DNA from: an uncultured Alphaproteobacteria bacterium
Lineage (GTDB): Bacteria; Pseudomonadota; Alphaproteobacteria; RF32; CAG-239
Length of the DNA stretch: 57,908 bases
Direction of reading: 5' to 3'
NCBI GenBank assembly: GCA_934254585.1
Contig: CAKQLF010000009.1
Span: 1-57,908, forward strand
The stretch's first letter is position 1, and each line of letters begins with the position of its first letter. The notes under the pieces were generated by a model, which saw only the letters and a program-made list of their open reading frames with translations, searched no databases and was not told the origin of the DNA. This document shows positions 24,675-33,668 of this stretch, in pieces. The translations under genes and the position numbers were made by a program.

Positions 24675-25364
24675 ATGTATAAAAATAAGAAGTGTGTCAC
24701 ATCCGGCAATGACAATAGAGTGGGGCAGTGCGGACGCTCAATGATTGAAATGCTCGGCGTGTTGGCAATTATCGGAGTTTTGAGTGTCGGAGGTATTGCC
24801 GGTTATAGCAAGGCAATGGAAAAGTTCAAGATAAATAAAATAGTTGACGAATATAATATGCTGGTGCGTGGACTTATGGAATATGAACCAAATTTAAAAG
24901 AAACTGACGACAATATAAATAATTTAGTTTGGGCTCTAAATTTAGTTCCGCAAAGTTGGAGTTTAAATGGTTATTTATATGACAGCTATGGCAATCCAAT
25001 GAGGATTGGTTATCGTTCGGCTGACAATGATAGAACAGATGATAATCCGGAAAGATCTGGAGTCTATATAGACTATTTTTTAGGAGCGTTGGGCAGAGAT
25101 GAACAGGGCGTAGTGAGATCTGAAAGTTTTTCTGATAAAATATGTTTTGAGCTGTTTAGTAATGTAATTAAACCTCTACATAATGCGGTTAATGCGGGGT
25201 GGGTAAATAGTGGTGTGAACTACTATTATAACAGCTTCTATTATGGTGACAACTACTGTTCCGGCAATAGAAAATGTCTGAAAGATATTTCATTGGACAC
25301 AATTAAAACGATTTGCAGTTCTTGCGATAAAATCAAACATTGTAATGTAACAATTATATTTTAG
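24675..25364 (+). CDS. Type IV-like prepilin, third paralogue
   Basis: 229 aa from ATG 24675, preceded by GGAG. The leader is 20 residues, MYKNKKCVTSGNDNRVGQCG, followed by RSMIEMLGVLAIIGVLSVGG, with Gly20 at -1, Arg at +1 and Glu25 at +5. The helix continues GYSKAMEKFKINKIVDEYNM, and the C-terminal Cys pairs are CSSCDKIKHC. The head domain is unlike those of the tandem pilins. The leader is about twice as long as theirs, and the extra DNA contains a stretch like the palindromic repeat of 2184-2206. It has its own promoter and no pilin neighbour. Probably a minor or alternative pilin. Confidence 0.82.
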   Translation: MYKNKKCVTSGNDNRVGQCGRSMIEMLGVLAIIGVLSVGGIAGYSKAMEKFKINKIVDEYNMLVRGLMEYEPNLKETDDNINNLVWALNLVPQSWSLNGYLYDSYGNPMRIGYRSADNDRTDDNPERSGVYIDYFLGALGRDEQGVVRSESFSDKICFELFSNVIKPLHNAVNAGWVNSGVNYYYNSFYYGDNYCSGNRKCLKDISLDTIKTICSSCDKIKHCNVTIIF

Positions 25365-25371
25365 GATTATT

Positions 25372-25456
25372 AAAACGGCGGAGAAAATAAAAAAGCTGAA
25401 TGAAATAAACATCACCGCCGAACGTTCCGTACTTCCGATGAGGTTTTGTTTAAACA
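25372..25456 (+). pseudogene. Possible yoeB scrap fused to a decayed third repeat copy
   Basis: Twelve codons (25372-25407) read KTAEKIKKLNEI, close to KMAEKIKTLIQNI of the intact YoeB. They run straight into a sequence (25413-25456) that resembles the 45-bp repeat but has several changes, so its hairpin is spoiled. The order of toxin end followed by repeat is the same as at 24380-24437. This looks like the remains of a second toxin-antitoxin copy. The match is short and could be chance. Confidence 0.4.
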
Positions 25457-25480
25457 AATTTTAATAACTAATAAATTAAC

Positions 25481-26905
25481 CTAAGGTTTCAGTGGCAGAT
25501 ACACAGTAAAAGTTGTACCATTATAACTGGTTGAAGTTACAGTTAAATTACCGCGATGATGCAGAACAATTTGTTTGGCAATTGCCAACCCCAAACCGGT
25601 ACCGTGAATTTTTTTATCTTTATGAATTTGCATTCGATAAAATTTTTCGGTAAGACGCACCAAATCTTCTTTGGCAATTTTCGGGCCTTTGTTATTAATT
25701 GCAATGCTTACGGCTTTACCCTCGGCCACGTTTTGTCCGGCGTTATAAGGTATTTCTGGCACGGTTTTAATTTCTACGCTTACTTCGGAATTTTCTTGCG
25801 CATATTTTATGGCATTATCCAATAAATTTTGTAGAATTTGGTGAATTTCTTGTTTATCCCCGATAATTTTAGGAATCCGCTTTTGCTCACTTATTTTCAA
25901 GTTGATAGAATGTTGAAAAGCTTTTATTTTCAGAGCTTCAGACACATCGTCAATAATTTCCGAAATATTTATTTTATCTTTTAACTCCTTGTTTTGCGCC
26001 ATTTCCAATTTTGATAATGACAATAAATCTTCAATAAGATTCGACATATAATCGGCTTGTTCTTTCATAATACCCAAAAAAGCCTCTCGTGCGTCGGCGT
26101 CATCTTTAGCCGAGGTTTGCAGTGTTTCAATAAAACCGGAAATTACCGAAAGCGGTGTGCGAAGTTCGTGACTGGCGTTGGCAACAAAATCCGATTGCAT
26201 TTTTTCCAAGCTCATCATTTTACTGATGTCATAAAGTGAAATAACGGCCACGGCACGCCCTTTGGAATACCACGGAAGTTTAGTGATATGGGCATAAATT
26301 CGCTTGTTTATTTTGCCTCCTGCGTGAAAAACCAAACTTTCTGAAGAGCTTAAACCTTTTAAAACTTTTTCGACCGAAGCAATAAAAATATTGGTGTTGA
26401 AAATTCTATCTATGTTGCTGCCGATGGCATCTTCACCCAAAAAAGTTCGCGCCGACAAATTGCCTCCGGTGATAACTCCTTCACCGTCCAACATTAAAAT
26501 CGGGTCAGGAAGCGTATCTAAAACAGCCGCATCAGACATTGTTTGAGCTTCAAGAGATTCGGCTTTAGATGCCCAAAACCGGTGAATGGAGTTTACGGCG
26601 TCGGCAATTTTTTGCGCGTCTTTTTCCGAGAGGTTCAGTTTAGAATAATCTTCTTGTTCGCCGGCCAAAGAATATATGTATTGTTTTAGTGACTGCATTT
26701 CATAGCTGAGCGGAAAAAGCGAAAACATATTAAATATAATTATAACCACATAACAGATTAAAGATGTTAGCGGCGTAATAAAACCAAAATATGCCAACAA
26801 GGCGAACAAAACCGCCGAAGGCAGTGATAAAATTAGCACTCGGGTGGAGAATGAAGAATCTTTTTCCAAACCTAACAAAGGTTTCATTTTTTTTAGCATT
26901 GGCAT
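25481..26905 (-). CDS. Membrane sensor histidine kinase (PhoR-like)
   Basis: 474 aa. Two N-terminal membrane helices (about 24-43 and 46-68) are separated by only a short loop, so it probably has no large periplasmic sensor. A PAS domain follows (about 125-235, ILMLDGEGVITGGNLSA). The phosphoacceptor is in FVANASHELRTPLSVISGFI. The HATPase_c domain has the N box LLDNAIKYAQ and G boxes including HGTGLGLAIAKQIV. The PhoR/WalK type of layout is clear, but the stimulus is not. No response regulator lies next to it in this window. Three ATG codons within seven residues leave the start uncertain. Transcribed divergently from mutS. Confidence 0.9.
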   Translation of the reverse strand: MPMLKKMKPLLGLEKDSSFSTRVLILSLPSAVLFALLAYFGFITPLTSLICYVVIIIFNMFSLFPLSYEMQSLKQYIYSLAGEQEDYSKLNLSEKDAQKIADAVNSIHRFWASKAESLEAQTMSDAAVLDTLPDPILMLDGEGVITGGNLSARTFLGEDAIGSNIDRIFNTNIFIASVEKVLKGLSSSESLVFHAGGKINKRIYAHITKLPWYSKGRAVAVISLYDISKMMSLEKMQSDFVANASHELRTPLSVISGFIETLQTSAKDDADAREAFLGIMKEQADYMSNLIEDLLSLSKLEMAQNKELKDKINISEIIDDVSEALKIKAFQHSINLKISEQKRIPKIIGDKQEIHQILQNLLDNAIKYAQENSEVSVEIKTVPEIPYNAGQNVAEGKAVSIAINNKGPKIAKEDLVRLTEKFYRMQIHKDKKIHGTGLGLAIAKQIVLHHRGNLTVTSTSYNGTTFTVYLPLKP

Positions 26906-26992
26906 TATCCCGTCTGATAAAATTAATAAAGTTCTAGACTTGATTTGGGAATATTGTAGTATAAAAGAAGTTTAAATAGGTTTAATTTTGTT

Positions 26993-29665
26993 ATGACAGA
27001 AAAAAGTGCTTTAACACCGGCGATGATGCAATATATGGAGCTAAAACAGGCTCATCAGGATTATTTGCTGTTTTATCGAATGGGTGATTTTTATGAATTG
27101 TTTTTTGACGATGCAATCACAGCGTCAAAAGCGTTGGATATTGCCTTAACCAAAAGAGGAAAAGCCGACGGTAAAGACGTACCTATGTGCGGCGTACCGT
27201 TTCACGCCTATGAAAGTTATATGGCAAAATTGATGAAACAGGGCTTTAAGGTGGCTATTTGCGAGCAAATGGAAGATCCGGCCGAGGCTAAAAAACGCGG
27301 CTATAAGGCCATTGTGCGGCGAGATGTGGTGCGTTTGGTCACTCCGGGAACAATCACGGAAGACACGATTCTCGATTCGCGAAAAAATAACTATCTTTTA
27401 TGTTTGGCAAAAATTAATAATGATTTCGGTTTGGCGTGGATAGACCTTTCAACCGGCGTGTTCTATACACAATTGCTTGAAATTAAAGAAGGCAATGAAG
27501 CGGCGGAATTACATACGGCTATTGAGCGTCTTGCGCCCAGTGAAATTTTGGTGGCCGACACGTTGTTGCAAAATTCGGATTTATTCCATTTGTTGAATGA
27601 GTATAAAGAAAAATTGTCTGTTTTGCCGCAAGCACGGTTTAACAGCGGTAACGCGCAAAAGAGAATTTTAGAATTTTATAATGTTAACACGTTGGATTCT
27701 TTCGGTAGTTTTAGTAAATCAGAAGTGACGGCGGCCGGTATTTTGCTGGATTATGTGGAAAATACTCAAAAAGGTAAAATGCCGCGTATTGCTCGTCCGG
27801 TAAAAATTTTGAGTAGTCAGTATATGGAAATTGACGCCGCCACGCGCCATAACTTGGATTTGTTAGACGGTCCGCGCGGTAGCACGCTTATTTCGGTGCT
27901 TGACAGAACGGTGAGCGGCGCGGGGGCTCGTTTGCTTGCCAACAGATTGGCTAATCCGCTGCTTAATGTGGAAAAAATTAATGCTCGTTTAGATGTGGTT
28001 GAGTTCTTTTTTAAACATCAAGAGGTCAGAGAAAAAATTCGAGCCGTTTTGAAAAGCTGTCCCGACATTGAACGCGCCGTGTCAAGGCTTGGCGTTGGTC
28101 GCGGCGGTCCGAGAGATTTGCTTTCCATCGGTGTGACTTTGGGTAGTTTGCCAAAGCTTAAAACTTTGATAGAAACTTTTAAGCCGATTGATGTGGTTGA
28201 TGAGTTGCCGACTGCGGTGGTTAAGGTTTTGCAAAAATTCGGCAATCACGCAATGTTGGTTAATATGTTGGCCAATGCTCTTTGGGTGGAAAACAGAAAT
28301 AACGAACTTCCATTGTTGGCGCGCGACGGAGATTTTATTAAAGCCGGATACTCTCCGGAACTTGATGCCGTGCGCGATTTGAAAAACAAGGGGCATAATT
28401 ACATTCTGAATTTGCAAAGCAAATATGTGCAGCAAACCGGTATAGAGCATTTAAAAATAAAATATAACAATGTGATTGGTTATTTTATTGAGATTCCCAA
28501 TAAAGAAGCAGCTCAAGTGCTTGGAAATCCGGAATTTATACATCGTCAATCGGTGTTGAACGCGGCTCGTTTTACCACAGTGGAATTGACAGAGTTGGAA
28601 AATCAAATCCGTGGTGCGGCGGAAAAGGCTTTGGCGTTGGAATTGGCTGTGTTTGACGATTTGGTTCACAGTGTGCTGTTAGCGGCCGATGATATTACCC
28701 GCACGGCAAATGCGTTGGCCGAATTAGACGTGGGAGCGGCTTTGGCTGATTTAGCCGAAGAAAATAATTATTGCCGGCCGGAAATAGACGACAGTTACGC
28801 CTTTGAAATTGTTGACGGCCGCCACCCTGTGGTTGAAGAGGCTATTCGGCGGAGCCACGAGGGCAGCTTTGTCGGCAATAATTGCAGTTTAGATGTGGAA
28901 TCTAACCGTATTTGGTTGATAACCGGACCTAATATGGCCGGTAAATCAACGTTTTTACGACAAAACGCCATTATTGCCATTATGGCGCAAATGGGGTCTT
29001 TTGTGCCGGCAAAATCCGCGCATATAGGCTATGTTGATAAAGTGTTCTCACGAGTTGGCGCATCAGATGATTTGGCGCGCGGCCGCTCTACTTTTATGGT
29101 GGAGATGGTGGAAACCGCGTCGATTTTAAACCGTGCCGACCATCGTTCGTTTGTGATTCTTGACGAAATTGGTCGGGGAACAGCCACTTTTGACGGCTTG
29201 TCAATTGCTTGGGCGGTGGTGGAATATTTGCATGAAGTTAACAAATGCCGCGCTTTGTTCGCCACTCACTATCACGAATTAACGGATTTGACCGGACGTC
29301 TGAAGTCTATGAGCCTTCACTGTATGAAAATCAAGGAGTTCAAAGGCGAAGTTGTCTTTTTGCACGAAGTTATTGAGGGCGCGGCCGACCGTTCGTATGG
29401 TATTCACGTTGCCAAACTGGCCGGTTTGCCGTCAAAGGTTTTGGAACGTGCCGAACAGGTGTTGCTTAAACTGGAAAAAGATAAACGGCAAAATAACTTT
29501 AACAATCTGGATGCGGAGTTGCCATTGTTTTCGTTTGCTCCGAAAGAGGAGAAAAAAACGCCAGTACTGAAAGAATTGGAACAAATTAATCCCGATGATT
29601 TAACGGCTCGCGAGGCTTTGCAAAAGTTATATGATTTGAAAGAAATGCTGAAAAAGGACTCTTAA
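26993..29665 (+). CDS. mutS: DNA mismatch repair protein MutS
   Basis: 890 aa, somewhat longer than E. coli MutS (853). It binds mispairs and starts repair. The N-terminal mismatch domain has the Phe-x-Glu reading motif in RMGDFYELFFDDA. The ATPase has Walker A GPNMAGKSTFLRQNA and Walker B with DEIGRGTATFDGLSIAWAVV. The C-terminal clamp and oligomerisation tail is present (ELEQINPDDLTAREALQKLY). Three bases separate its stop from the MazG-like gene, so they form an operon with priA. A possible promoter, TAGACT with TAGTAT 16 bp later, is near 26935-26962. Confidence 0.97.
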   Translation: MTEKSALTPAMMQYMELKQAHQDYLLFYRMGDFYELFFDDAITASKALDIALTKRGKADGKDVPMCGVPFHAYESYMAKLMKQGFKVAICEQMEDPAEAKKRGYKAIVRRDVVRLVTPGTITEDTILDSRKNNYLLCLAKINNDFGLAWIDLSTGVFYTQLLEIKEGNEAAELHTAIERLAPSEILVADTLLQNSDLFHLLNEYKEKLSVLPQARFNSGNAQKRILEFYNVNTLDSFGSFSKSEVTAAGILLDYVENTQKGKMPRIARPVKILSSQYMEIDAATRHNLDLLDGPRGSTLISVLDRTVSGAGARLLANRLANPLLNVEKINARLDVVEFFFKHQEVREKIRAVLKSCPDIERAVSRLGVGRGGPRDLLSIGVTLGSLPKLKTLIETFKPIDVVDELPTAVVKVLQKFGNHAMLVNMLANALWVENRNNELPLLARDGDFIKAGYSPELDAVRDLKNKGHNYILNLQSKYVQQTGIEHLKIKYNNVIGYFIEIPNKEAAQVLGNPEFIHRQSVLNAARFTTVELTELENQIRGAAEKALALELAVFDDLVHSVLLAADDITRTANALAELDVGAALADLAEENNYCRPEIDDSYAFEIVDGRHPVVEEAIRRSHEGSFVGNNCSLDVESNRIWLITGPNMAGKSTFLRQNAIIAIMAQMGSFVPAKSAHIGYVDKVFSRVGASDDLARGRSTFMVEMVETASILNRADHRSFVILDEIGRGTATFDGLSIAWAVVEYLHEVNKCRALFATHYHELTDLTGRLKSMSLHCMKIKEFKGEVVFLHEVIEGAADRSYGIHVAKLAGLPSKVLERAEQVLLKLEKDKRQNNFNNLDAELPLFSFAPKEEKKTPVLKELEQINPDDLTAREALQKLYDLKEMLKKDS

Positions 29666-29668
29666 AAA

Positions 29669-30073
29669 ATGAATGAAAAAGAATATTTTGCAACATACCG
29701 AAGTTTTGTTGACGGAGTGACGTCGGAAACCGCTAAAAATGATGAGGTTTTTGCTCAAAACTTTGCTAAACTTTCTCAAAAATTGAATGGAAATTATGCG
29801 CGTTTAGACCACGCTGTTTCCGGTTTATGCGGCGAAGTCGGCGAGGTTGACGATGTGTGGAAAAAAATTAAGTTTATGGGCTTGGAATATACACCGGAAA
29901 CCAGAGATATGTTTATTAAAGAGCTTGGCGACGTTTGTTGGTATATGTTTCAGGCGGCAATTGCCTTGGATATTCCGTTTGAAGAAATTATCGACCGCAA
30001 TGTGGAAAAGCTGAAAAAGCGTCATCCAAATGGTTATTCTCCGGCCTATTTTCATCAAAAAAAAGGAGAATAA
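29669..30073 (+). CDS. MazG-like nucleotide pyrophosphohydrolase
   Basis: 134 aa. The MazG fold hydrolyses (d)NTPs to monophosphates. The metal site is CGEVGEVDDVWKK, then FIKELGDVCWYMFQAA, the EExxE and ExxD pattern with Glu-Val-Gly-Glu-Val-Asp-Asp variation. It is a single-domain form, half the size of E. coli MazG. It sits between mutS and priA, so a nucleotide-pool sanitising role alongside repair is plausible but inferred. The ATG is 3 bp after the mutS stop. Confidence 0.82.
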   Translation: MNEKEYFATYRSFVDGVTSETAKNDEVFAQNFAKLSQKLNGNYARLDHAVSGLCGEVGEVDDVWKKIKFMGLEYTPETRDMFIKELGDVCWYMFQAAIALDIPFEEIIDRNVEKLKKRHPNGYSPAYFHQKKGE

Positions 30074-30076
30074 GGT

Positions 30077-32248
30077 TTGTTGGTCGGAATTTTGCTGCCG
30101 CTGCCTTTTAATCAGCCATTTACATATAAATCGGCTGAACCGTTGCAAATCGGGCAGTTGGTGGAAGTTCCGTTTGGGCGTGACAAACAAATCGGTGTGG
30201 TCTATGAATTAAATCCCGTATGTGATTTACCCGAAGAAAAAATAAAAAGCATTGTAAAGTGTTTTGATTTTCCGCCGCTTTCTGAAAAATTGCTAAAATT
30301 TTTAGGGTGGGTTGCAAAATATAATATGGCCCCATTGGGTTTGGTGTTTAAAATGGCGGTGAGTGTAAAAGCGGCCTTTGAGCCATCGCCACTGACAGTG
30401 CTGTATAAACTTTCGGGAAAAACTTTGGCCGAGGCTAAGTTGAAAAATTCAGACGCGCGTTGGCACGTTATGGATTTGCTGAAACACGCTCCCTACACGC
30501 GGCAAGAGATAGCCAAAGGCGCGGGAGTTGGCCAAAGCGTGATAAAAACTCTGATAGACAGCGGAGTTTTGGAGCCGGTTTATGTCGAAAATAAAAAAGA
30601 ATTTTTGGAACCGGTCGGCGATTATGTTAAAGTAAATTTGACGGTGGAACAACAACGAGCCGCCGAAATGCTGTGTCAAAAGGTTGAGAGCGGATTTTCG
30701 GTGACTTTGTTAGATGGTGTTACCGGTTCGGGAAAAACGGAAGTTTATTTTGAAGCCGTGGCCAAGGCATTGGAAAACGATAAGCAGGTTTTGATTTTGG
30801 TGCCGGAAATTTCTTTGACTACTCAATGGTTGGAGCGTTTTCAAAAAAGATTTGGGGTGCGACCGGCTAATTGGCATTCAGGTTTAAGCCTGAAAGAGCG
30901 AGTTGATACGTGGAAAGCTATTATTGAGGGGCGGGTGAAAGTGATAGTCGGAGCCCGTTCCGCATTGTTTTTACCTTATACAAATTTAGGGCTTATGGTA
31001 ATTGATGAAAGCCACGATCATTCATTTAAGCAAGAAGATGCGGTGAATTATCAAGGACGTGATATGGCTATTGTTCGAGCCAAAATAGAGCATATTCCGC
31101 TTATTCTTTCGACGGCGACACCTGATTTGGAAACAATGGTTAATGTTGAAGACGGAAAATATGATTGCGTGAAGCTTGCCAGTCGATATGCTAACGCCTG
31201 TTTGCCGGATATCAAAATTCTTGATTTGAAAAAAGATAAGCCGCAAAAAGGAGAGTGGGGTGTTTCGTGGTTGGCTCCTACTTTGGTTAACGCCTTAAAT
31301 GAAAATTTGGAACGCGGCGAGCAGTCAGTGTTATTCTTAAACCGCCGCGGATATGCTCCGTTATTGATTTGTCGTGATTGCGGTCATCGTATGCAATGCC
31401 CGAGTTGCAGCGCGTGGCTCACCGAGCATAAAAATGCGCATAAATTAATGTGTCATCATTGTGGATATGTTGAGGAAATTCCGGAATTTTGTCCGCATTG
31501 TGGTTCTAAAGAGGGTTTAACCGCCTGCGGCCCCGGGGTTGAAAGAGTGGCAGAAGAAGTTAAACATCGTTTTCCACGAGCCAAAACGGAAATTCTTTCC
31601 AGTGATAACGCCGGTTCGTTTACGGCTGTTTCGCAGATTATTGCCCGAATGGAGCGGCGAGAGATAGATATTTTGGTAGGAACTCAGATTATTGCCAAAG
31701 GTCACCATTTTCCGGATTTGACTTTGGTTGGTATTGTTGATGCTGACTTAGGTTTGATGGGAAGTGATTTGCGTGCTTCGGAGCAAACTTATCAATTGTT
31801 GTCGCAAGTTTCGGGGCGCGCCGGCCGTGGTGATAAAAAAGGCACGGTGTATTTGCAAACGTTATATCCGGAAAACAATGTGCTGAAAGCTTTGCTGAAT
31901 AATGACAGGGATAGTTTTATGAATTTTGAAAAAAAATCTCGTCAGCTATTGGGGTATCCGCCTTATGGGAAACTTGCCGCTTTAATTATTTCCGGTTCGG
32001 ATAAATATTTGACCGGTGCCGTGGCGGCTGAGTTTGGCAAAACGGCACCGCATACAGACTATGTTTCTGTTTTAGGTCCGGCACCGGCCACATTGTTTTT
32101 GTTGCGTGATAAATATCGTTATCGTTTGATGTTAAAAACCACCAAAAACATCAATATACAACAGGTTTTGGCTCAGTGGCTGAAAATGGTAAAAGTTCCC
32201 TCAACGGTAAAAGTCGAAGTTGATATTGATCCATATTCATTTATGTGA
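30077..32248 (+). CDS. priA: Primosomal replication-restart helicase PriA
   Basis: 723 aa. It is a 3'-5' helicase that reloads the replisome at stalled forks. The N-terminal DNA-binding domain begins VGILLPLPFNQPFTYKS. The helicase core has Walker A DGVTGSGKTEVYFE (about 213-226) and Walker B VIDESHDHSFKQED. The zinc region has eight Cys: CRDCGHRMQCPSC, then CHHCGYVEEIPEFCPHC. Motif V-VI is seen at GTQIIAKGHHFPDL and VSGRAGRGDKKG. The best start is TTG 30077, preceded by AAGGAG; no ATG fits. Third gene of the mutS operon, followed by the phage element. Confidence 0.96.
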   Translation: MLVGILLPLPFNQPFTYKSAEPLQIGQLVEVPFGRDKQIGVVYELNPVCDLPEEKIKSIVKCFDFPPLSEKLLKFLGWVAKYNMAPLGLVFKMAVSVKAAFEPSPLTVLYKLSGKTLAEAKLKNSDARWHVMDLLKHAPYTRQEIAKGAGVGQSVIKTLIDSGVLEPVYVENKKEFLEPVGDYVKVNLTVEQQRAAEMLCQKVESGFSVTLLDGVTGSGKTEVYFEAVAKALENDKQVLILVPEISLTTQWLERFQKRFGVRPANWHSGLSLKERVDTWKAIIEGRVKVIVGARSALFLPYTNLGLMVIDESHDHSFKQEDAVNYQGRDMAIVRAKIEHIPLILSTATPDLETMVNVEDGKYDCVKLASRYANACLPDIKILDLKKDKPQKGEWGVSWLAPTLVNALNENLERGEQSVLFLNRRGYAPLLICRDCGHRMQCPSCSAWLTEHKNAHKLMCHHCGYVEEIPEFCPHCGSKEGLTACGPGVERVAEEVKHRFPRAKTEILSSDNAGSFTAVSQIIARMERREIDILVGTQIIAKGHHFPDLTLVGIVDADLGLMGSDLRASEQTYQLLSQVSGRAGRGDKKGTVYLQTLYPENNVLKALLNNDRDSFMNFEKKSRQLLGYPPYGKLAALIISGSDKYLTGAVAAEFGKTAPHTDYVSVLGPAPATLFLLRDKYRYRLMLKTTKNINIQQVLAQWLKMVKVPSTVKVEVDIDPYSFM

Positions 32249-32255
32249 GAGCTGT

Positions 32256-32465
32256 TTAATGTAGGGAAATATAGTAGGCGAACAGACTGAAAAGTCCCAG
32301 AAGCTGAAAAATGCCGGTATTTACTACAATATTTTGATTACCAACGATGTTTACACCCCAGTTATAAGGTATGGATTGAGGATTAACGGGCATTGCTTTA
32401 GCCGAATTATCATTAACCGGAGTGCTTTTCATCAAAATATCCCGAATTTCTGCATCAATGTCCAT
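32256..32465 (-). CDS. Small protein with C-terminal membrane helix
   Basis: 69 aa. Residues 1-43 are polar and contain PVNPQSIPYNWGVNIVGNQN. The C terminus (about 48-68, VNTGIFQLLGLFSLFAYYIS) is a likely membrane helix. No known family. It follows the repressor gene on the same strand, 34 bp after its stop, so it may be cotranscribed and expressed in the quiescent state. A superinfection or maintenance role is possible but unsupported. Confidence 0.5.
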   Translation of the reverse strand: MDIDAEIRDILMKSTPVNDNSAKAMPVNPQSIPYNWGVNIVGNQNIVVNTGIFQLLGLFSLFAYYISLH

Positions 32466-32499
32466 TATTTATAGTCCCAGTCCAATTTAAAAAGTAGAA

Positions 32500-32943
32500 T
32501 CAGTTAACTTTGCGTAGCTCATCATAAATATCAATAAAATCTTTGATTTTTTCGTTTGCCGTATCCATCGATTCGTTGCAAATTTTAGAATACATCAAAC
32601 GAATCAACTCGGCTTTATCGTGCGGAGTGAGATAGGCTTTGCGTTTTTCCAACCAATCTTCAATATTTTCAATCACTAAGCATAAAATATCCTGATTAAC
32701 AGCGGCGGCGGAACCGGAAGGCACTTTTAACGGCAAATCGGTTAACTCTTGTTCATCAACTTTTAATAAACGAGCAAGCTTTTGTCTTTCAACTTCTCCC
32801 AAGCGACGCGGAGAGCCGTTTTTAATAAATTGTTGAATATAAGCAATATTTTTACCAATGCTAAGTGAAACTTTAGCAAAGTTAAGGCCACGTTCAGCAA
32901 TGAGTCGGGCAATTTTTTTTCTGATTTCTTCTGTATCTTCCAT
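32500..32943 (-). CDS. Phage-type repressor with XRE helix-turn-helix
   Basis: 147 aa. The N-terminal domain (about 1-65) reads IRKKIARLIAERGLNFAKVS, LSIGKNIAYIQQFIKNGSPR and LGEVERQKLARLLKVDEQEL, the five-helix XRE fold. The C-terminal half (about 85-147) is helical and may mediate dimerisation. It lacks the Ser/Lys peptidase motif of LexA/CI-type repressors, so induction by RecA-stimulated self-cleavage is not expected. GAGGTG precedes the ATG. It faces the rightward gene at 33059 across a 115-bp control region. Confidence 0.85.
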   Translation of the reverse strand: MEDTEEIRKKIARLIAERGLNFAKVSLSIGKNIAYIQQFIKNGSPRRLGEVERQKLARLLKVDEQELTDLPLKVPSGSAAAVNQDILCLVIENIEDWLEKRKAYLTPHDKAELIRLMYSKICNESMDTANEKIKDFIDIYDELRKVN

Positions 32944-33058
32944 ATTTCACCTCACTGTTAAGAGTATATAATATAAATCTTAGAAAGTAAAATGCTTTTT
33001 TTCTTATTGACAATCTTATATTTTTCTTATAATCATAAGTTAATAAGGAGATGTAATA
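32944..33058. promoter_or_regulatory. Divergent control region of the phage element
   Basis: Rightward: TTGACA (33007-33012) and TATAAT (33028-33033), spacer 15 bp, followed by AAGGAG before ATG 33059. CTTATAATCATAAG (33026-33039) overlaps this -10 and is a palindrome, CTTAT/ATAAG, so it may be an operator. Leftward: AT-rich TATATTATATA-like sequence near 32960-32975 is a possible -10 region for the repressor gene. A second partial CTTAT lies at 33003 and another at 33015. Confidence 0.55.
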
Positions 33059-33553
33059 ATGGTTAATGAAGAATATATTTCGAAAGAAGAGGCTCTTAAA
33101 AAGGGGTATAAACATCGAAAAGAGGGCGGATATTATAGGCAATCTGTTTTAGAAAAGTATTATGAAAAAGGCGTTTTAGAGCTATCAGAAAGTTCGTTCA
33201 GTGCCGAAGATAGAAAAAAAGCCGGAGAACGATTAGCAAAAGATTTTTATTTGGGTAATTATAATTATCTTCAAAGCATATCTTTTTTAAAAATATCCGG
33301 AAGTACAGGGGATAGGGATAGCGCATTAGTTTATAAAGAACGCTATATTGCCGCAATAAAAAGCCTTCCAAAAGAATTTTGGTCTGTGGTTAGAACTGTT
33401 TGCATAGAAGATAAAGAGCTAAAGGCAGATAAGAATATTATTGCTCAAAGTTTATTGGGAAAACAAATTGTATATCATAAAAAAATGTTGCTAGTCCTAG
33501 GTTTAGAACGTCTTGTTAAACATTATTTACAAAAAAATAAAAAAAGTTCTTGA
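33059..33553 (+). CDS. Small early protein, possible activator or antiterminator
   Basis: 164 aa, not firmly recognised. It is basic and helical (KEEALKKGYKHRKEGGYYRQ at the N terminus). The C-terminal part, RYIAAIKSLPKEFWSVVRTV, then KKMLLVLGLERLVKHYLQ, resembles the C-terminal helices of DUF6456-type alphaproteobacterial proteins, which are linked to DNA binding, but this is weak. It is the only gene between the repressor and the virion operon, the place of a Q- or N-like regulator. A promoter and terminator follow it directly, which fits such a role. The RBS AAGGAG is strong. Confidence 0.55.
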   Translation: MVNEEYISKEEALKKGYKHRKEGGYYRQSVLEKYYEKGVLELSESSFSAEDRKKAGERLAKDFYLGNYNYLQSISFLKISGSTGDRDSALVYKERYIAAIKSLPKEFWSVVRTVCIEDKELKADKNIIAQSLLGKQIVYHKKMLLVLGLERLVKHYLQKNKKSS

Positions 33554-33668
33554 CATTTAGTAACTAATAGTATAATAAAATTATTATGATGTAAAATTGT
33601 ATTCAGATAAAACTTATTTAATCATAGGTTAAGCCCAGAGAATAAATTTCGGCTTAACCTATTTTTTT
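33550..33668 (+). promoter_or_regulatory. Late promoter followed by a leader terminator
   Basis: TTGACA (33550-33555) and TATAAT (33571-33576) are 15 bp apart, the same spacing as the 33007 promoter. About 45 nt after the expected start is a strong terminator: 12-bp stem ATAGGTTAAGCC/GGCTTAACCTAT (33624-33635 with 33651-33662) plus T6. The virion genes begin at 33682. A promoter whose transcript meets a terminator before its first gene resembles lambda pR' and tR', so expression would need antitermination. Confidence 0.7.

Noticed and set aside
32230..32300. Attachment site at the 3' end of priA
   Set aside because: I could not find a matching direct repeat near 47663-47733, and no tRNA gene lies at either end.
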